Assembly (NCBI RefSeq): GCF_026340255.1
Contig: NZ_JAPEPJ010000001.1
Span: forward strand, 2,845,001 to 2,909,000
Length of the DNA stretch: 64,000 nt
DNA from: Streptomyces sp. NBC_01408
GTDB lineage: Bacteria; Actinomycetota; Actinomycetes; Streptomycetales; Streptomycetaceae
Direction: 5' to 3'
A program made the translations under genes and the position numbers. This document shows, in pieces, positions 23,015-35,184 of the stretch. Below the pieces are notes generated by a model that was not told where the DNA came from, ran no database searches, and saw only the letters and a program-made list of their open reading frames with translations. Numbering within the stretch: position 1 is the stretch's first letter; the number at the start of each line of letters is the position of its first letter.

Positions 23015-23947
23015 ATGAAGCGCTTCACCACCGTCGCCCTGACGGCCCTCGCGCCCGTCTCCTGGGGCTCGACCTACGCCGTCGCCACCGAACTGCTGCC
23101 GCCCGACCGGCCGCTGTTCACCGGGGCGATGCGCGCCCTCCCCGCCGGGCTGCTGCTCGTGGCCCTCTCCCGCACGCTGCCCAAGGGCGCCTGGTGGTGG
23201 AAGTCCGCCGTCCTCGGCACGCTCAACATCGGGGCCTTCTTCCCCCTGCTGTTCCTCTCCGCCTACCGGCTCCCCGGCGGTGTCGCGGCCGTGCTCGGCG
23301 CCGCCGGACCACTGTTCGTCGTCGGGCTCGCCGCCCTGCTCCTGGGGGAGCGGGCGAGCCTGCGCACCGTGCTCGCCGCCGTCGTCGGGGCGTTCGGCGT
23401 GAGCATGGTGGTCCTCACCGCCGAAGCCCGGCTCGACCTGGTCGGCGTCATCGCGGGCGTGGTCTCCTCCGCCTCCATGGGGGCGGGCACGGTCATGGCC
23501 AAGCGCTGGGGCCGCCCGGAGGGCGTCGGGCCGCTGGCCGTGACCGGGTGGCAGCTCACCGCGGGCGGGCTGGTCATCATCCCGATCGCCGCCCTGGTCG
23601 AGGGGGCGCCGCCCGCCCTCGATGGCAAGGCCTTCCTCGGCTACGGCTACATGATGCTGATCAACACCGGGATCGCGTACTGGCTCTGGTTCCGCGGCAT
23701 CGGGCAGCTCACCGCCACCTCGGTCACCCTGCTCGGACCGCTCTCCCCGCTCACCGCCGCCGTCATCGGCTGGGCGGCCCTCGGGCAGGCGCTGTCCCCC
23801 GTGCAGCTGGTGGGCATGGCGATCGCCTTCGGCGCCACCGTCGCGGGTCAGCTGTTCGTCGCCAAAGCCGCCCAACCGTTCAGTTCTACTGAAAAGAACG
23901 ATCGAAACATTTCGATGGACCTGAGTGATGAGCGGGTGCGACGGTAG
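23015..23947 (+). CDS. EamA (DMT superfamily) transporter
   Basis: This 310-residue membrane protein has ten predicted helices in two EamA repeats (ALAPVSWGSTYAVATELLP at the start; a second repeat from about residue 150). The superfamily exports metabolites such as amino acids; the substrate here is unknown. The ATG start has GGGGGA five bases upstream. It lies next to the nested operator and is probably controlled by the MarR protein. The C-terminal tail after the last helix is charged and about 30 residues long. A second, sequence-diverged EamA gene follows after 41 bases. Confidence 0.92.
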   Translation: MKRFTTVALTALAPVSWGSTYAVATELLPPDRPLFTGAMRALPAGLLLVALSRTLPKGAWWWKSAVLGTLNIGAFFPLLFLSAYRLPGGVAAVLGAAGPLFVVGLAALLLGERASLRTVLAAVVGAFGVSMVVLTAEARLDLVGVIAGVVSSASMGAGTVMAKRWGRPEGVGPLAVTGWQLTAGGLVIIPIAALVEGAPPALDGKAFLGYGYMMLINTGIAYWLWFRGIGQLTATSVTLLGPLSPLTAAVIGWAALGQALSPVQLVGMAIAFGATVAGQLFVAKAAQPFSSTEKNDRNISMDLSDERVRR

Positions 23948-23988
23948 ACCGGTCACCGACAGACCAGAACCCCAGGGGGAGACACACA

Positions 23989-24942
23989 GTGGCCGTCATG
24001 GACCGCGTCCGCACCGTTTCGCACGGCAGCACCACAGCCACGGGCAAGAAGGGGGCCGCCGGACTCGGCGTACTCCTCGCCCTGCTCGCGACGGTCGTGT
24101 GGTCCGGCAGCTTCGTCGCCACCCGGGGCATGGCCGACCACGTCCCGCCCGTCCAGGCCGTCTTCTGGCGCTGGATCATTGCCACCCTCGCGGTCGCCCC
24201 CTTCGCCGCCCGCCAGGCCTGGCAGCAGCGGGCCCTGATCCGCGAGCACCTCGGCTACATCGCCCTCGCCACGCTCTTCGGCGTCACCCTCTACAACACC
24301 CTCGTGCACCAGGCCGGCTTGACCACCTCCGCCTCCAACATGGGCATGATCATGGCCGCCTCACCGGTCGTCATGGCGCTCTACGCCCGCCTCGGCGGGG
24401 AACGCCTCGGCGCCCGGCGCACCTTCGGACTGCTGCTCGCCGCCCTCGGCGTGCTGCTGCTGGTCGGGGACGGCTCCCTCGGCTTCGACTTCGGCGCCGG
24501 CGACCTGTGGATGTTCGGCGCCGCCCTCTCCTTCGCCACGTACAGCGCGCTGCTCAAGCGCAAGCCCGCCGAGATCGGCGGACTGGCCTTCCTGATCACC
24601 ACCTTCGTGCTCGGCGCGCTGATGCTGGCCCCCGCCTACGCCGTCTCCGTCGCCGTCCAGGGCGGCTTCGAGGTCTCCGCCACGACGGCCGGACCCCTGC
24701 TCTACGTCGGGGTGTTCTCCTCGGCCGTCGCCTTCTTCGCCTGGAACAAGGCGGTCTCGGTCATCGGGGCGGCCCGCGCCGGAGTCGTCTACTACCTCCA
24801 GCCGGTCTGCGTGGCAGGCCTCGGCCTCCTGTTCCTCGGCGAGCGGACCGGCCCGGCGCAGCTGCTGTGCATGGCGCTGATCCTCGGAGGGGTCGGGCTG
24901 GGGAGTGCCGTGCCGGTCAGGCCGGCCAGTGTCCGGCGGTAG
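23989..24942 (+). CDS. EamA (DMT superfamily) transporter
   Basis: The 317-residue protein is a second ten-helix EamA exporter (LLALLATVVWSGSFVATRGM; second half FGAALSFATYSALLKRKPAE). It is clearly different in sequence from the EamA protein encoded just upstream, so the pair is not a recent duplication. The GTG start has AGGGGGAG at a spacing of about eight bases. It may be co-transcribed with the first exporter and lies 10 bases from the LysR gene downstream, which may sense its substrate. Confidence 0.92.
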   Translation: MAVMDRVRTVSHGSTTATGKKGAAGLGVLLALLATVVWSGSFVATRGMADHVPPVQAVFWRWIIATLAVAPFAARQAWQQRALIREHLGYIALATLFGVTLYNTLVHQAGLTTSASNMGMIMAASPVVMALYARLGGERLGARRTFGLLLAALGVLLLVGDGSLGFDFGAGDLWMFGAALSFATYSALLKRKPAEIGGLAFLITTFVLGALMLAPAYAVSVAVQGGFEVSATTAGPLLYVGVFSSAVAFFAWNKAVSVIGAARAGVVYYLQPVCVAGLGLLFLGERTGPAQLLCMALILGGVGLGSAVPVRPASVRR

Positions 24943-24952
24943 GTTCGGGCCC

Positions 24953-25852
24953 ATGACCGAGTGGGACATCAAGAAGCTGCGGATCCTGCGGGCCCTCGCC
25001 GAACAGGGCACCGTGACCGCGACGGCCGAGGCGCTGCACATGACGCCCTCGGCCGTTTCGCAGCAGCTGACGAACCTCGCGCGGCAGCTCGGCGTGACGC
25101 TGCTGGAGGCACAGGGCCGCCGCGTCCGCCTCACCGACGCGGCGCACCTGGTCCTGCGGCACGCGGAGGCGGTGTTCGCACAGCTGGAGCGGGCCGACGC
25201 GGAACTGGCCGGATACCTCGCCGGGGAAGCGGGCGAGGTGCGGATCGGGGCCTTCTCCACCGCCGTACCGGCGCTCGTGGTCCCGGCGGTGGCCGCACTG
25301 CGCCGCAGCCACCCCCGGGTGGAGGTCCGGGTCCGCGAGACGGAGGCCGCCGAGTCCTACGAGCTGCTGTCCGCCGGGGCCGTCGACCTCGCCCTGTCAC
25401 TCGCGGCCCACGCGCCGACCGCGCGGGACCCCCGCTTCACCCGGATCACCCTGCTGGAGGACCCGCTGGACGTGGCGCTCCCGCCGGGCCACCCACGGGC
25501 CCACGCGCGCGGCCTGCGCCTCGCGGACCTCTCCGGGGACCCGTGGATCTACGGGGGCAGCGGCCCCTGGTCGGAGATCGCCCGGGGCGCCTGCGAGGCG
25601 GCGGGCTTCGTACCGGAACAGGCGCACTCGGCCTCCGGCTGGACCGCGATCCTGGCCATGGTCGAGGCGGGCATGGGCGTGGCCCTGGTCCCCCGGATGG
25701 TGTCGAGCCGCGCCTCGGGCGTGGCGGTCCGGGTCCTCACCCACGACCGCCCCACCCGGCACGTCATCGCCGCGGTCCGCCGGGGCGCGGAGTCCGCGCC
25801 CGCGCTGGCGCACGCCCTGGCCGCCCTGCGAGCCGTCGCCGCCGACCGCTAG
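24953..25852 (+). CDS. LysR family transcriptional regulator
   Basis: The 299-residue protein has an N-terminal LysR helix-turn-helix (LRALAEQGTVTATAEALHMTPSAVSQQL) and a two-lobed effector-binding domain starting near residue 90. It probably regulates a nearby transport or metabolic gene; the adjacent EamA gene, transcribed in the same direction, is the nearest candidate. The ATG lacks a Shine-Dalgarno sequence, but TAGGTT ends seven bases upstream, a spacing that fits a leaderless transcript starting at the ATG. It is followed by an intergenic palindromic element. Confidence 0.93.
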   Translation: MTEWDIKKLRILRALAEQGTVTATAEALHMTPSAVSQQLTNLARQLGVTLLEAQGRRVRLTDAAHLVLRHAEAVFAQLERADAELAGYLAGEAGEVRIGAFSTAVPALVVPAVAALRRSHPRVEVRVRETEAAESYELLSAGAVDLALSLAAHAPTARDPRFTRITLLEDPLDVALPPGHPRAHARGLRLADLSGDPWIYGGSGPWSEIARGACEAAGFVPEQAHSASGWTAILAMVEAGMGVALVPRMVSSRASGVAVRVLTHDRPTRHVIAAVRRGAESAPALAHALAALRAVAADR

Positions 25853-25873
25853 CCGGGGGCCCGGTGCTGCCGA

Positions 25874-25967
25874 GGGCTCCGCCCCCGGACCCCCGGTCCT
25901 CAAACGCCGGACGGGCTGAAAGACAGCCTCGCCGGCGTTTGAGGCGCGGGGTCTGGGGCGGAGCCCC
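25874..25967. repeat. Intergenic palindromic element (copy 2)
   Basis: A large imperfect palindrome: outer arms GGGCTCCGCCCCC (25874-25886) and GGGGCGGAGCCCC (25955-25967), inner arms CTCAAACGCCGG (25899-25910) and CCGGCGTTTGAG (25932-25943), with a central GGCTGAAAGACAGCC. It lies between the convergent LysR and pepN genes and could terminate both. A close copy sits at 38294-38387. Confidence 0.85.
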
Positions 25968-25987
25968 AGGAAACCGGCGCGGGCCCG

Positions 25988-28564
25988 TCAGCCCCGAGCG
26001 GCAGCGATGTCGGCCGCCTGGGCCTTCAGCGCGCGCTCGACGCCCGAGCGGGACTCCAGGACCAGCCGGCGCAGCGCCGCGTTCGGCTCGGCCGAGGCCA
26101 GCCAGGCGTCCGTCGCGGCCAGCGTCTCCGGCGAGACCTGGAGCGAGGGGTACAGACCCACCGCGATCTGCTGGGCGATCTCGTGGCTGCGGGTCTCCCA
26201 GACGCCCTTGACCGCCTCGAAGTACTTCGCGGTGTACGGGGCCAGCAGCTCACGCTGACCGGTCTGGACGAAGCCCCCGATCACCGCCTCCTGCACCGCG
26301 TTCGGCAGGTCGGCGGAGTCCACCACCGAGGCCCAGGCCGCGGCCTTGGCCTCCGCCGTCGGGCGCGCGGCCGTCGCCGTCGCCGCGTGGCGCTCACCGG
26401 CCGCCGTGGCGTCCCGCTCCAGCTCCGCCGCGATGGCCGCCTCGTCGGCGACACCCGTGGCGGCGAGCTGCTCCAGGAACGCCCAGCGCAGCTCGGTGTC
26501 GACGGCCAGGCCCTCGACCTCCGCGGTGCCGTCCAGCAGCGCCGACAGGTACGCCAGCTGCTCCTCGGTGCGGGCGGTGGCCGCGAAGGCACGGGCCCAC
26601 GCCAGCTGGTGGTCGCCGGCCGGCTCGGCCGCCCGCAGGTGCTCCAGCGAGGCCTCGGTCCAGATCGCCAGGCCCTCCTCGCGCCACGCCGGGTCGGCGT
26701 ACAGCTCGATGGCGAGCTTCACCTGCCGCTGGAGCGACTGGACGACGCCGATGTCGGACTCCTTGCCGATGCCCGAGAGGACCAGCGCGAGGTAGTCGCG
26801 GGTGGCGAGCTCGGCGTCGCGCGTCATGTCCCAGGCCGAGGCCCAGCACAGCGCCCGCGGCAGCGACTCGGTGAAGTCGCCGAGGTGCGCGGTGACCGTG
26901 GCCAGGGACTCCTCGTCGAGGCGGACCTTCGCGTACGACAGGTCGTCGTCGTTGAGCAGCACGACGGCCGGGCGGACCCGGCCCACGAGTTCCGGTACGG
27001 CCGTCAGCTCGCCGTCGATGTCCAGCTCGATCCGGTCCGTCCGTACGAGGGCGCCGTCCTGGAGCTCGTACAGGCCGACCGCGATGCGGTGCGGCCGCAG
27101 CGTCGGCTCGCCCTTGGCGCCGGCCGGCAGGGCCGGAGCCTCCTGGCGCACCGCGAAGGCGGTGATGACGCCCTGCGCGTCCGTCTCGACCTGCGGCCGC
27201 AGCACGTTGATGCCGGCCGTCTCCAGCCACGCCTTCGACCAGGCGGTCAGATCGCGGCCCGAGGTCTCCTCCAGGGCGCCGAGCAGGTCGGACAGGCGCG
27301 TGTTCCCGAAGGCGTGCGCCTTGAAGTAGGCCTGTACGCCCTTGAAGAAGGCCTCCGTGCCGACGTAGGCGACGAGCTGCTTGAGCACCGAGGCGCCCTT
27401 GGCGTACGTGATGCCGTCGAAGTTGACCAGGACGTCGTCCAGGTCACGGATGTCCGCCATGATCGGGTGCGTGGACGGCAGCTGGTCCTGCCGGTACGCC
27501 CAGGTCTTCATCGAGTTGGCGAAGGTGGTCCACGCGTGCGGCCACTTCGAGCCCTCGGCGTCCGCCTGGCAGGCGATCGAGGTGTAGGTGGCGAAGGACT
27601 CGTTCAGCCACAGGTCGTTCCACCACTCCATGGTGACCAGGTCGCCGAACCACATGTGCGCGAGCTCGTGCAGGATGGTCTCGGCGCGCGTCTCGTACGC
27701 CGCGTCCGTCACCTTCGAGCGGAAGACGTACTGGTCGCGGATGGTGACCGCGCCCGCGTTCTCCATCGCGCCCGCGTTGAACTCCGGGACGAAGAGCTGG
27801 TCGTACTTGGCGAAGGGGTAGTCGTAGGCGAACTTCTCCTGGAACCAGTCGAAGCCCTGCCGGGTGACCTCGAAGATCGCGTCCGCGTCGAGGAACTCGG
27901 CGAGCGAGGGCCGGCAGTAGATGCCGAGCGGCACGGACTGCCCGCCCGGACCCTCGTAGGAGCTGTGCACCGCGTGGTACGGGCCGACGATCAGCGCGGT
28001 GATGTACGAGGAGATGCGCGGGGTCGGCTCGAACACCCAGACCCGGTCCTTGGGCTCGGGCGTCGGGGAGTTCGAGATGACCGTCCAGCCCTCGGGGGCC
28101 GTCACGGTGAACTGGAACGTGGCCTTCAGGTCGGGCTGCTCGAAGCTGGCGAAGACCCGCCGCGCGTCCGGAACCTCGAACTGGGTGTAGAGGTAGGCCT
28201 GCTGGTCGACCGGGTCGACGAAGCGGTGCAGGCCCTCACCGGTGTTGGTGTACGCGCAGTCCGCGACGACGCGGAGCTCGTTGGCCCCCGCAGCCAGGTG
28301 CGGCAGGGCGATCCGCGAGTCCCGGAAGACGGCGGTGACGTCCAGCGCCTTGCCGTTCAGGACGACCTCGTGCACGGCCGGGGCGACCAGGTCGATGAAG
28401 GTCTCGGCATCGGCCTCGGCGGACTGGAAGCGCACCGTGGTCACGGACGGGTAGGTGCCCCCGTCCTGCGCGCCGCTGAGATCGAGTTCGACCTCGTACG
28501 AGTCGACGGTGAGCAGCTTCGCCCGCTGCTGAGCCTCTTCACGGGTGAGATTCGTGCCTGGCAC
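25988..28564 (-). CDS. pepN: Aminopeptidase N (M1 family)
   Basis: The 858-residue zinc aminopeptidase removes N-terminal residues from peptides in the cytosol. The zinc site is HELAH (299-303) with the third ligand Glu322, and the substrate-recognition motif GAMEN is in FNAGAMENAGAV. The C-terminal half is the helical ERAP1-like domain. Length is normal for actinobacterial PepN. The GTG start has AAGGAG eight bases upstream. A second, clearly related M1 gene lies 10 kb away (38405-40990). It is transcribed toward the palindromic element at 25.9 kb. Confidence 0.95.
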   Translation of the reverse strand: MPGTNLTREEAQQRAKLLTVDSYEVELDLSGAQDGGTYPSVTTVRFQSAEADAETFIDLVAPAVHEVVLNGKALDVTAVFRDSRIALPHLAAGANELRVVADCAYTNTGEGLHRFVDPVDQQAYLYTQFEVPDARRVFASFEQPDLKATFQFTVTAPEGWTVISNSPTPEPKDRVWVFEPTPRISSYITALIVGPYHAVHSSYEGPGGQSVPLGIYCRPSLAEFLDADAIFEVTRQGFDWFQEKFAYDYPFAKYDQLFVPEFNAGAMENAGAVTIRDQYVFRSKVTDAAYETRAETILHELAHMWFGDLVTMEWWNDLWLNESFATYTSIACQADAEGSKWPHAWTTFANSMKTWAYRQDQLPSTHPIMADIRDLDDVLVNFDGITYAKGASVLKQLVAYVGTEAFFKGVQAYFKAHAFGNTRLSDLLGALEETSGRDLTAWSKAWLETAGINVLRPQVETDAQGVITAFAVRQEAPALPAGAKGEPTLRPHRIAVGLYELQDGALVRTDRIELDIDGELTAVPELVGRVRPAVVLLNDDDLSYAKVRLDEESLATVTAHLGDFTESLPRALCWASAWDMTRDAELATRDYLALVLSGIGKESDIGVVQSLQRQVKLAIELYADPAWREEGLAIWTEASLEHLRAAEPAGDHQLAWARAFAATARTEEQLAYLSALLDGTAEVEGLAVDTELRWAFLEQLAATGVADEAAIAAELERDATAAGERHAATATAARPTAEAKAAAWASVVDSADLPNAVQEAVIGGFVQTGQRELLAPYTAKYFEAVKGVWETRSHEIAQQIAVGLYPSLQVSPETLAATDAWLASAEPNAALRRLVLESRSGVERALKAQAADIAAARG

Positions 28565-28652
28565 GCGGTCATCTCCTTCGATGGTGACGTTCCGGCCCAT
28601 CCTTCCACGCGGTCGGGGTCACGTCGTCGGAGTAACCCAGAGGCGAACACGG

Positions 28653-28689
28653 CCGATGGGGCGGCACCGGCACGGTGTCGCCCCATCGG
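28653..28689 (-). terminator. Hairpin downstream of asd
   Basis: A stem of about 17 base pairs (CCGATGGGGCGGCACCG with its near-perfect complement, one G-T pair) closes a three-base loop. It lies just after the asd stop and before pepN, both on the minus strand, and should end the asd transcript. Confidence 0.8.
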
Positions 28690-28705
28690 GTACGCGTGAG
28701 CGGGG

Positions 28706-31479
<2,774 letters not shown>

Positions 31480-31530
31480 TCCCGTAGACCGGGGCGGCCG
31501 CCGGGGGAGCGGCTCCCGGGGGACGGCGAA

Positions 31531-31561
31531 GGGGCGGGCGCTCGATCCGGGCGCCCGCCCC
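31531..31561. terminator. Bidirectional terminator between M28 and S8 genes
   Basis: An 11-base-pair GC stem (GGGGCGGGCGC and its complement) with a nine-base loop lies between two convergent genes and can serve both. Confidence 0.8.
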
Positions 31562-31587
31562 TCCGTCATTCGATCAGCCGGCCGCCG

Positions 31588-34500
31588 TTACGGCAGGACC
31601 TTCTCGATCTGCACGCTGCCGGTGCCGGCGGCGGTGCCGCGGGCGTTGAGCAGCTGGACCTGGCCGAAGAACTGCCGGCCCTCGGGGGCCGCGCTGCTGA
31701 CCAGGACGTTCGCCGAGACCTGCGCGGTGGCGCCGGTGGCGAGGTTCACCGCGGCGGCCTCGTCGACCTGGACGGAGCCCAGGGCGGCCGAGAAGAACAC
31801 GTCGCGGTAGTCGTACGTGGTGGAGCCGGACGGGACCGCGTAGCCGATCACCTTCACGGTGTAGGTGCCCGCGGCCGGGTTCGCCAGGCTCACGGCCTCC
31901 TCGGAGTCGCCGTCGGCGGCGGAGCCGACCTTGACGCCGTCCTTGTAGACCTCGAGGTCGAGGTCGGCGGCGGTGTCGGACACCTTGCCGATCGCGACGT
32001 CGAGGCGGGAGGTGCCCTCGGCGACCGTGACCTCGGTGGTGTGGGTCTCACCGTTCGCGATGGTCGGCTTGGCGACCTTCGCGGAGCCGAGCGGACCGCC
32101 CTGGAGCTTGCCGCCGGTGATGGCCGCAGCGTCGTTCTTGACGCTCCACTGGACCGGGGCGGGGGTGCCCTGCTTCACCTCGGGCAGGACCTTGACCGCG
32201 GGGTCGAAGGCGGCGCCGAGCAGGGAGACGTCCAGCTTGTACGGGTTGTCGAGCAGCGGCGACGTACGGCGCGACTCGACCTCGATCTCCCAGACGCCCG
32301 GCGTCGGCTCGGGGTACGAGCGCACGTCGGGGCGGCAGGTGTTGTCCGGGTTGTCGTAGTTCGGGTAGCAGTTCACCGTGGACGTCGGGTCGACCGGCGT
32401 ACCGTACGGGTGGATCGCGATGAAGCGGGTCTGGCTGCCCGCCGCGAGACCGCTGAGGGCGACCTCGAGGCTCTTCGCGCCCTGCGGGACGGTCACGAAG
32501 TACGACTTGTGGGTGTTGCGCTGCACCGAGGAGGACTCCGACACCGCGAACGACGGGGTGGCCAGGGGGGCCGCCGCGACCACGGTCGTCAGGATCTGCT
32601 TGTCGATGCCCTCGGTGGTCTCGTCGTCCAGCTGCAGGATGCCGCTGTGGACGCCGGCCGACTTGGCGTTGGCCTCGACCTTGATGGTGACGGGCTTGTT
32701 CAGCGGCAGGGTGACGTAGTCGTAGCCGCCGATGACCTTGAAGGTGCCGTCGCTGTTGCGCCAGCTCAGGTCGTGCCGGGTGCCGTGCTTGACGCCCGTG
32801 GTGCGGGTGACGACGACGTTGTAGACCTTCTTCTGGCCGACCTTGAGGCCGCCCTCGCGGTCGTAGAGGCCGGTGCCGAAGCCCGGGGTCTTCAGGAACT
32901 GGTCGATCGCGGTGTCGACCGGGGCCTTGACGGTGAACTCGTTGGCCTTGGCGTCGCGCTGGATGGACTCCCACGCGCCGGGGACGTCGATCAGACCCGA
33001 ACCCTGGGCGTGCGCCGGGACGTCTGCGATCTTCTTCGCGGTGCTGGTGAGCGCGATCCGCAGGGAGGCCGGCGTCAGCTTGATGCCCTGCTGCTTCGCG
33101 GCCGAGATCAGCAGGGCGCTGGCGCCCGCCGCCTGCGGCGAGGACATCGAGGTGCCCTGGAGCATGCCGTAGCCGGCCGGCAGCTGGTAGCCGGCCTCCT
33201 TCACCGGTGCGCCGGGCAGCCAGGTCTGGATGGTGTTGATCGAGGCGCCGGGGGCGGTGATGGTCGGCGTGAAGCCGCCGTCCTCACGCGGACCGCGCGA
33301 GGAGAACGGGAACATGTTGTACTTCGTGGCCACGCCGGAGCCGTAGTTGGCGGCCCAGGTCTCCTTGGAGACCGCGGCGCCCACGGAGATGACCTTGTCC
33401 GCGAGGGCCGGGTCGCCGATGGTGTTGACGCCCGGGCCCGAGTTGCCGGCCGAGATGACCAGCTGGACGCCGTAGGTGTCGATGAGGTTCTTGTAGAGCT
33501 CGGCGCGCGCGTTGTTGCCGTCGTTCAGCGCCGGGAGGCCGCCGATGGACATGTTGACGATGTCCACGCCGCGGTTGACGACGAGGTCGATCATGCCCTC
33601 GGTCAGCGCGATGTTGGTGCAGCCGCCGGACCAGGAGCAGGCGCGGGAGGAGACGAGCTTGGCGCCGGGCGCCTCGCCGTTCATCTTGCCGCCGAAGAGG
33701 CTGTTGGCGGCGGTGATGCCGGCGACGTGCGTGCCGTGCTCGGACTCGATGATGCCGACGTTGACGAAGTCGGCCTTCTTGCCGACCCAGTCACCGCCCA
33801 GCGGGTCCATCGGGACGTCCTTGCGGATCTCGATCACGAACGGGATGCGCTCGGCGACCTCGGTCGCCGGGTTGTCCGTGCCGAAGTAGCCGATCTGGTA
33901 GCCGTCCTTGTACGGCTTCATCGGCTCGTTGTTCGTGAAGTCGCCGTCCTGGTCGGTGTCGACGCGGACGGTGCCGGCGGCGGCGTCGTAGAGCAGGCCG
34001 AACCGGTCGGTGGTGTCGCCGTCGCGGTTGACGTCGCCCTTCATGTCACCGTTGGCGGTGATCGACTCGCTGAAGCGGCTCCACTGGAAGTTGCCCTCGG
34101 GGGCCTTCCAGCTCTGGCCGCCCGCGGTGAAGGTGCCGCCGGAGGGGGTGACCGGGGTGATCTGGGCGCGCCAGGTGGCGTCGCTGTCCGTGATCGGGTC
34201 GGTCGCCGTGACCCAGTCGACGATCTTGCGCTCGCCGGTGGTGGTCGTCTGCAGGGCCGGGTGGCCGAGGTCGACGCCCGAGTCCATGATGCCGATGGTC
34301 ACGCCGCGGCCGTCGGCCTGCGGGTTCTGCTCGACGAAGTCCACCGCGCCGGTCTCGAAGGACGGGTTGTACGGGTTCTTCGCCGGGGTGTTCTTGTCCG
34401 GCGCCGCGTAGGTCTCGGCCGCGGTCTTCTTGGCCGTGCCGCTCTCGCGGTCCGCGTCGGGGCGCGGGTTCGGCAGCTGGATCTCGTGCCGCAGGTCGAT

Positions 34501-34911
34501 GCCGTGCACGGAGGACAGCTTGGCGGCCGCCTTGAGGGCGGCCTCCGCCTGGGCGGTGGGCAGGGTGGCGCGGACGTATCCGAGGTTGTCGTACGTCTGG
34601 CCCACCGAGGCGCCCTGGACGGCGTCGAGCTGGTCGGCCACCTGCTTGGTCTGGCCGGGGGCGGTCGCGACCATGACGGTGACGTTGGCGTCACCCTTGG
34701 CCTTGGCCTCCTGGAGCAGCTCGGCGTCGGCCGAACCGAGCTTCTGCTCCGCGGACTTGACGGCCGGGTTGGTGCCCGGCTTGTCGGCGCCCGTCGCGGC
34801 GAAGACGGGCACGGCGCCGGTGGCCGCGAGGGCGGCGACCAGACCGGCCGCTGCCGCGACGCGGGCGACGCGTCTGGCCCCGGGTATGGAGCTGGGGGAT
34901 TCGAGGGTCAT
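31588..34911 (-). CDS. Secreted subtilisin-like serine protease (S8), 1107 aa
   Basis: This large exported protease has a signal peptide (to about residue 40), an I9-like pro-region and a subtilase domain with Asp210 (GIMDSGVD), His392 (HGTHVAG), oxyanion Asn490 (SAGNSG) and Ser588 (GTSMSSP). Between Asp and His lies an insert of about 180 residues with two calcium-loop-like stretches (DVNRDGDTTD at 293-302 and DTDQDGD at 318-324). The C-terminal 500 residues are beta-rich domains. It degrades extracellular protein. Of two in-frame ATGs the second (34911) is chosen because AGGGA lies six bases before it; the first (34917) touches the AGGG. Confidence 0.93.
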   Translation of the reverse strand: MTLESPSSIPGARRVARVAAAAGLVAALAATGAVPVFAATGADKPGTNPAVKSAEQKLGSADAELLQEAKAKGDANVTVMVATAPGQTKQVADQLDAVQGASVGQTYDNLGYVRATLPTAQAEAALKAAAKLSSVHGIDLRHEIQLPNPRPDADRESGTAKKTAAETYAAPDKNTPAKNPYNPSFETGAVDFVEQNPQADGRGVTIGIMDSGVDLGHPALQTTTTGERKIVDWVTATDPITDSDATWRAQITPVTPSGGTFTAGGQSWKAPEGNFQWSRFSESITANGDMKGDVNRDGDTTDRFGLLYDAAAGTVRVDTDQDGDFTNNEPMKPYKDGYQIGYFGTDNPATEVAERIPFVIEIRKDVPMDPLGGDWVGKKADFVNVGIIESEHGTHVAGITAANSLFGGKMNGEAPGAKLVSSRACSWSGGCTNIALTEGMIDLVVNRGVDIVNMSIGGLPALNDGNNARAELYKNLIDTYGVQLVISAGNSGPGVNTIGDPALADKVISVGAAVSKETWAANYGSGVATKYNMFPFSSRGPREDGGFTPTITAPGASINTIQTWLPGAPVKEAGYQLPAGYGMLQGTSMSSPQAAGASALLISAAKQQGIKLTPASLRIALTSTAKKIADVPAHAQGSGLIDVPGAWESIQRDAKANEFTVKAPVDTAIDQFLKTPGFGTGLYDREGGLKVGQKKVYNVVVTRTTGVKHGTRHDLSWRNSDGTFKVIGGYDYVTLPLNKPVTIKVEANAKSAGVHSGILQLDDETTEGIDKQILTTVVAAAPLATPSFAVSESSSVQRNTHKSYFVTVPQGAKSLEVALSGLAAGSQTRFIAIHPYGTPVDPTSTVNCYPNYDNPDNTCRPDVRSYPEPTPGVWEIEVESRRTSPLLDNPYKLDVSLLGAAFDPAVKVLPEVKQGTPAPVQWSVKNDAAAITGGKLQGGPLGSAKVAKPTIANGETHTTEVTVAEGTSRLDVAIGKVSDTAADLDLEVYKDGVKVGSAADGDSEEAVSLANPAAGTYTVKVIGYAVPSGSTTYDYRDVFFSAALGSVQVDEAAAVNLATGATAQVSANVLVSSAAPEGRQFFGQVQLLNARGTAAGTGSVQIEKVLP

Positions 34912-35134
34912 CAGCATCCCTGGTAAGTGAAAGAAACGGTCCGGATTTCGGTGCCGGATGACCGGTCAGCTTTGCGCAAGGGACAGCTCTTTGGGGAGGG
35001 TTGTCATTGACCGAGACCTGTCATGGCGGACTCTCGCCACCGCGGCGTACCCGCCAACGGGAGCCAACCGGGGCACACCGGTGCGAATCTCAGGTGCCAG
35101 GGAGTCGATTTATCGATTTGACGGCCATGCATCG

Positions 35135-35162
35135 ACCCCGGGGCGCGGCTTCGCCCCGGGGT
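35135..35162 (-). terminator. Hairpin downstream of the CGNR gene
   Basis: An 11-base-pair stem (ACCCCGGGGCG and complement) with loop CGGCTT lies just after the CGNR gene. The rest of the 273-base gap to the subtilase start shows no gene; it should contain the protease promoter, which I could not place. Confidence 0.8.
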
Positions 35163-35184
35163 GGGTGTGACAGATTTCGCGGGT

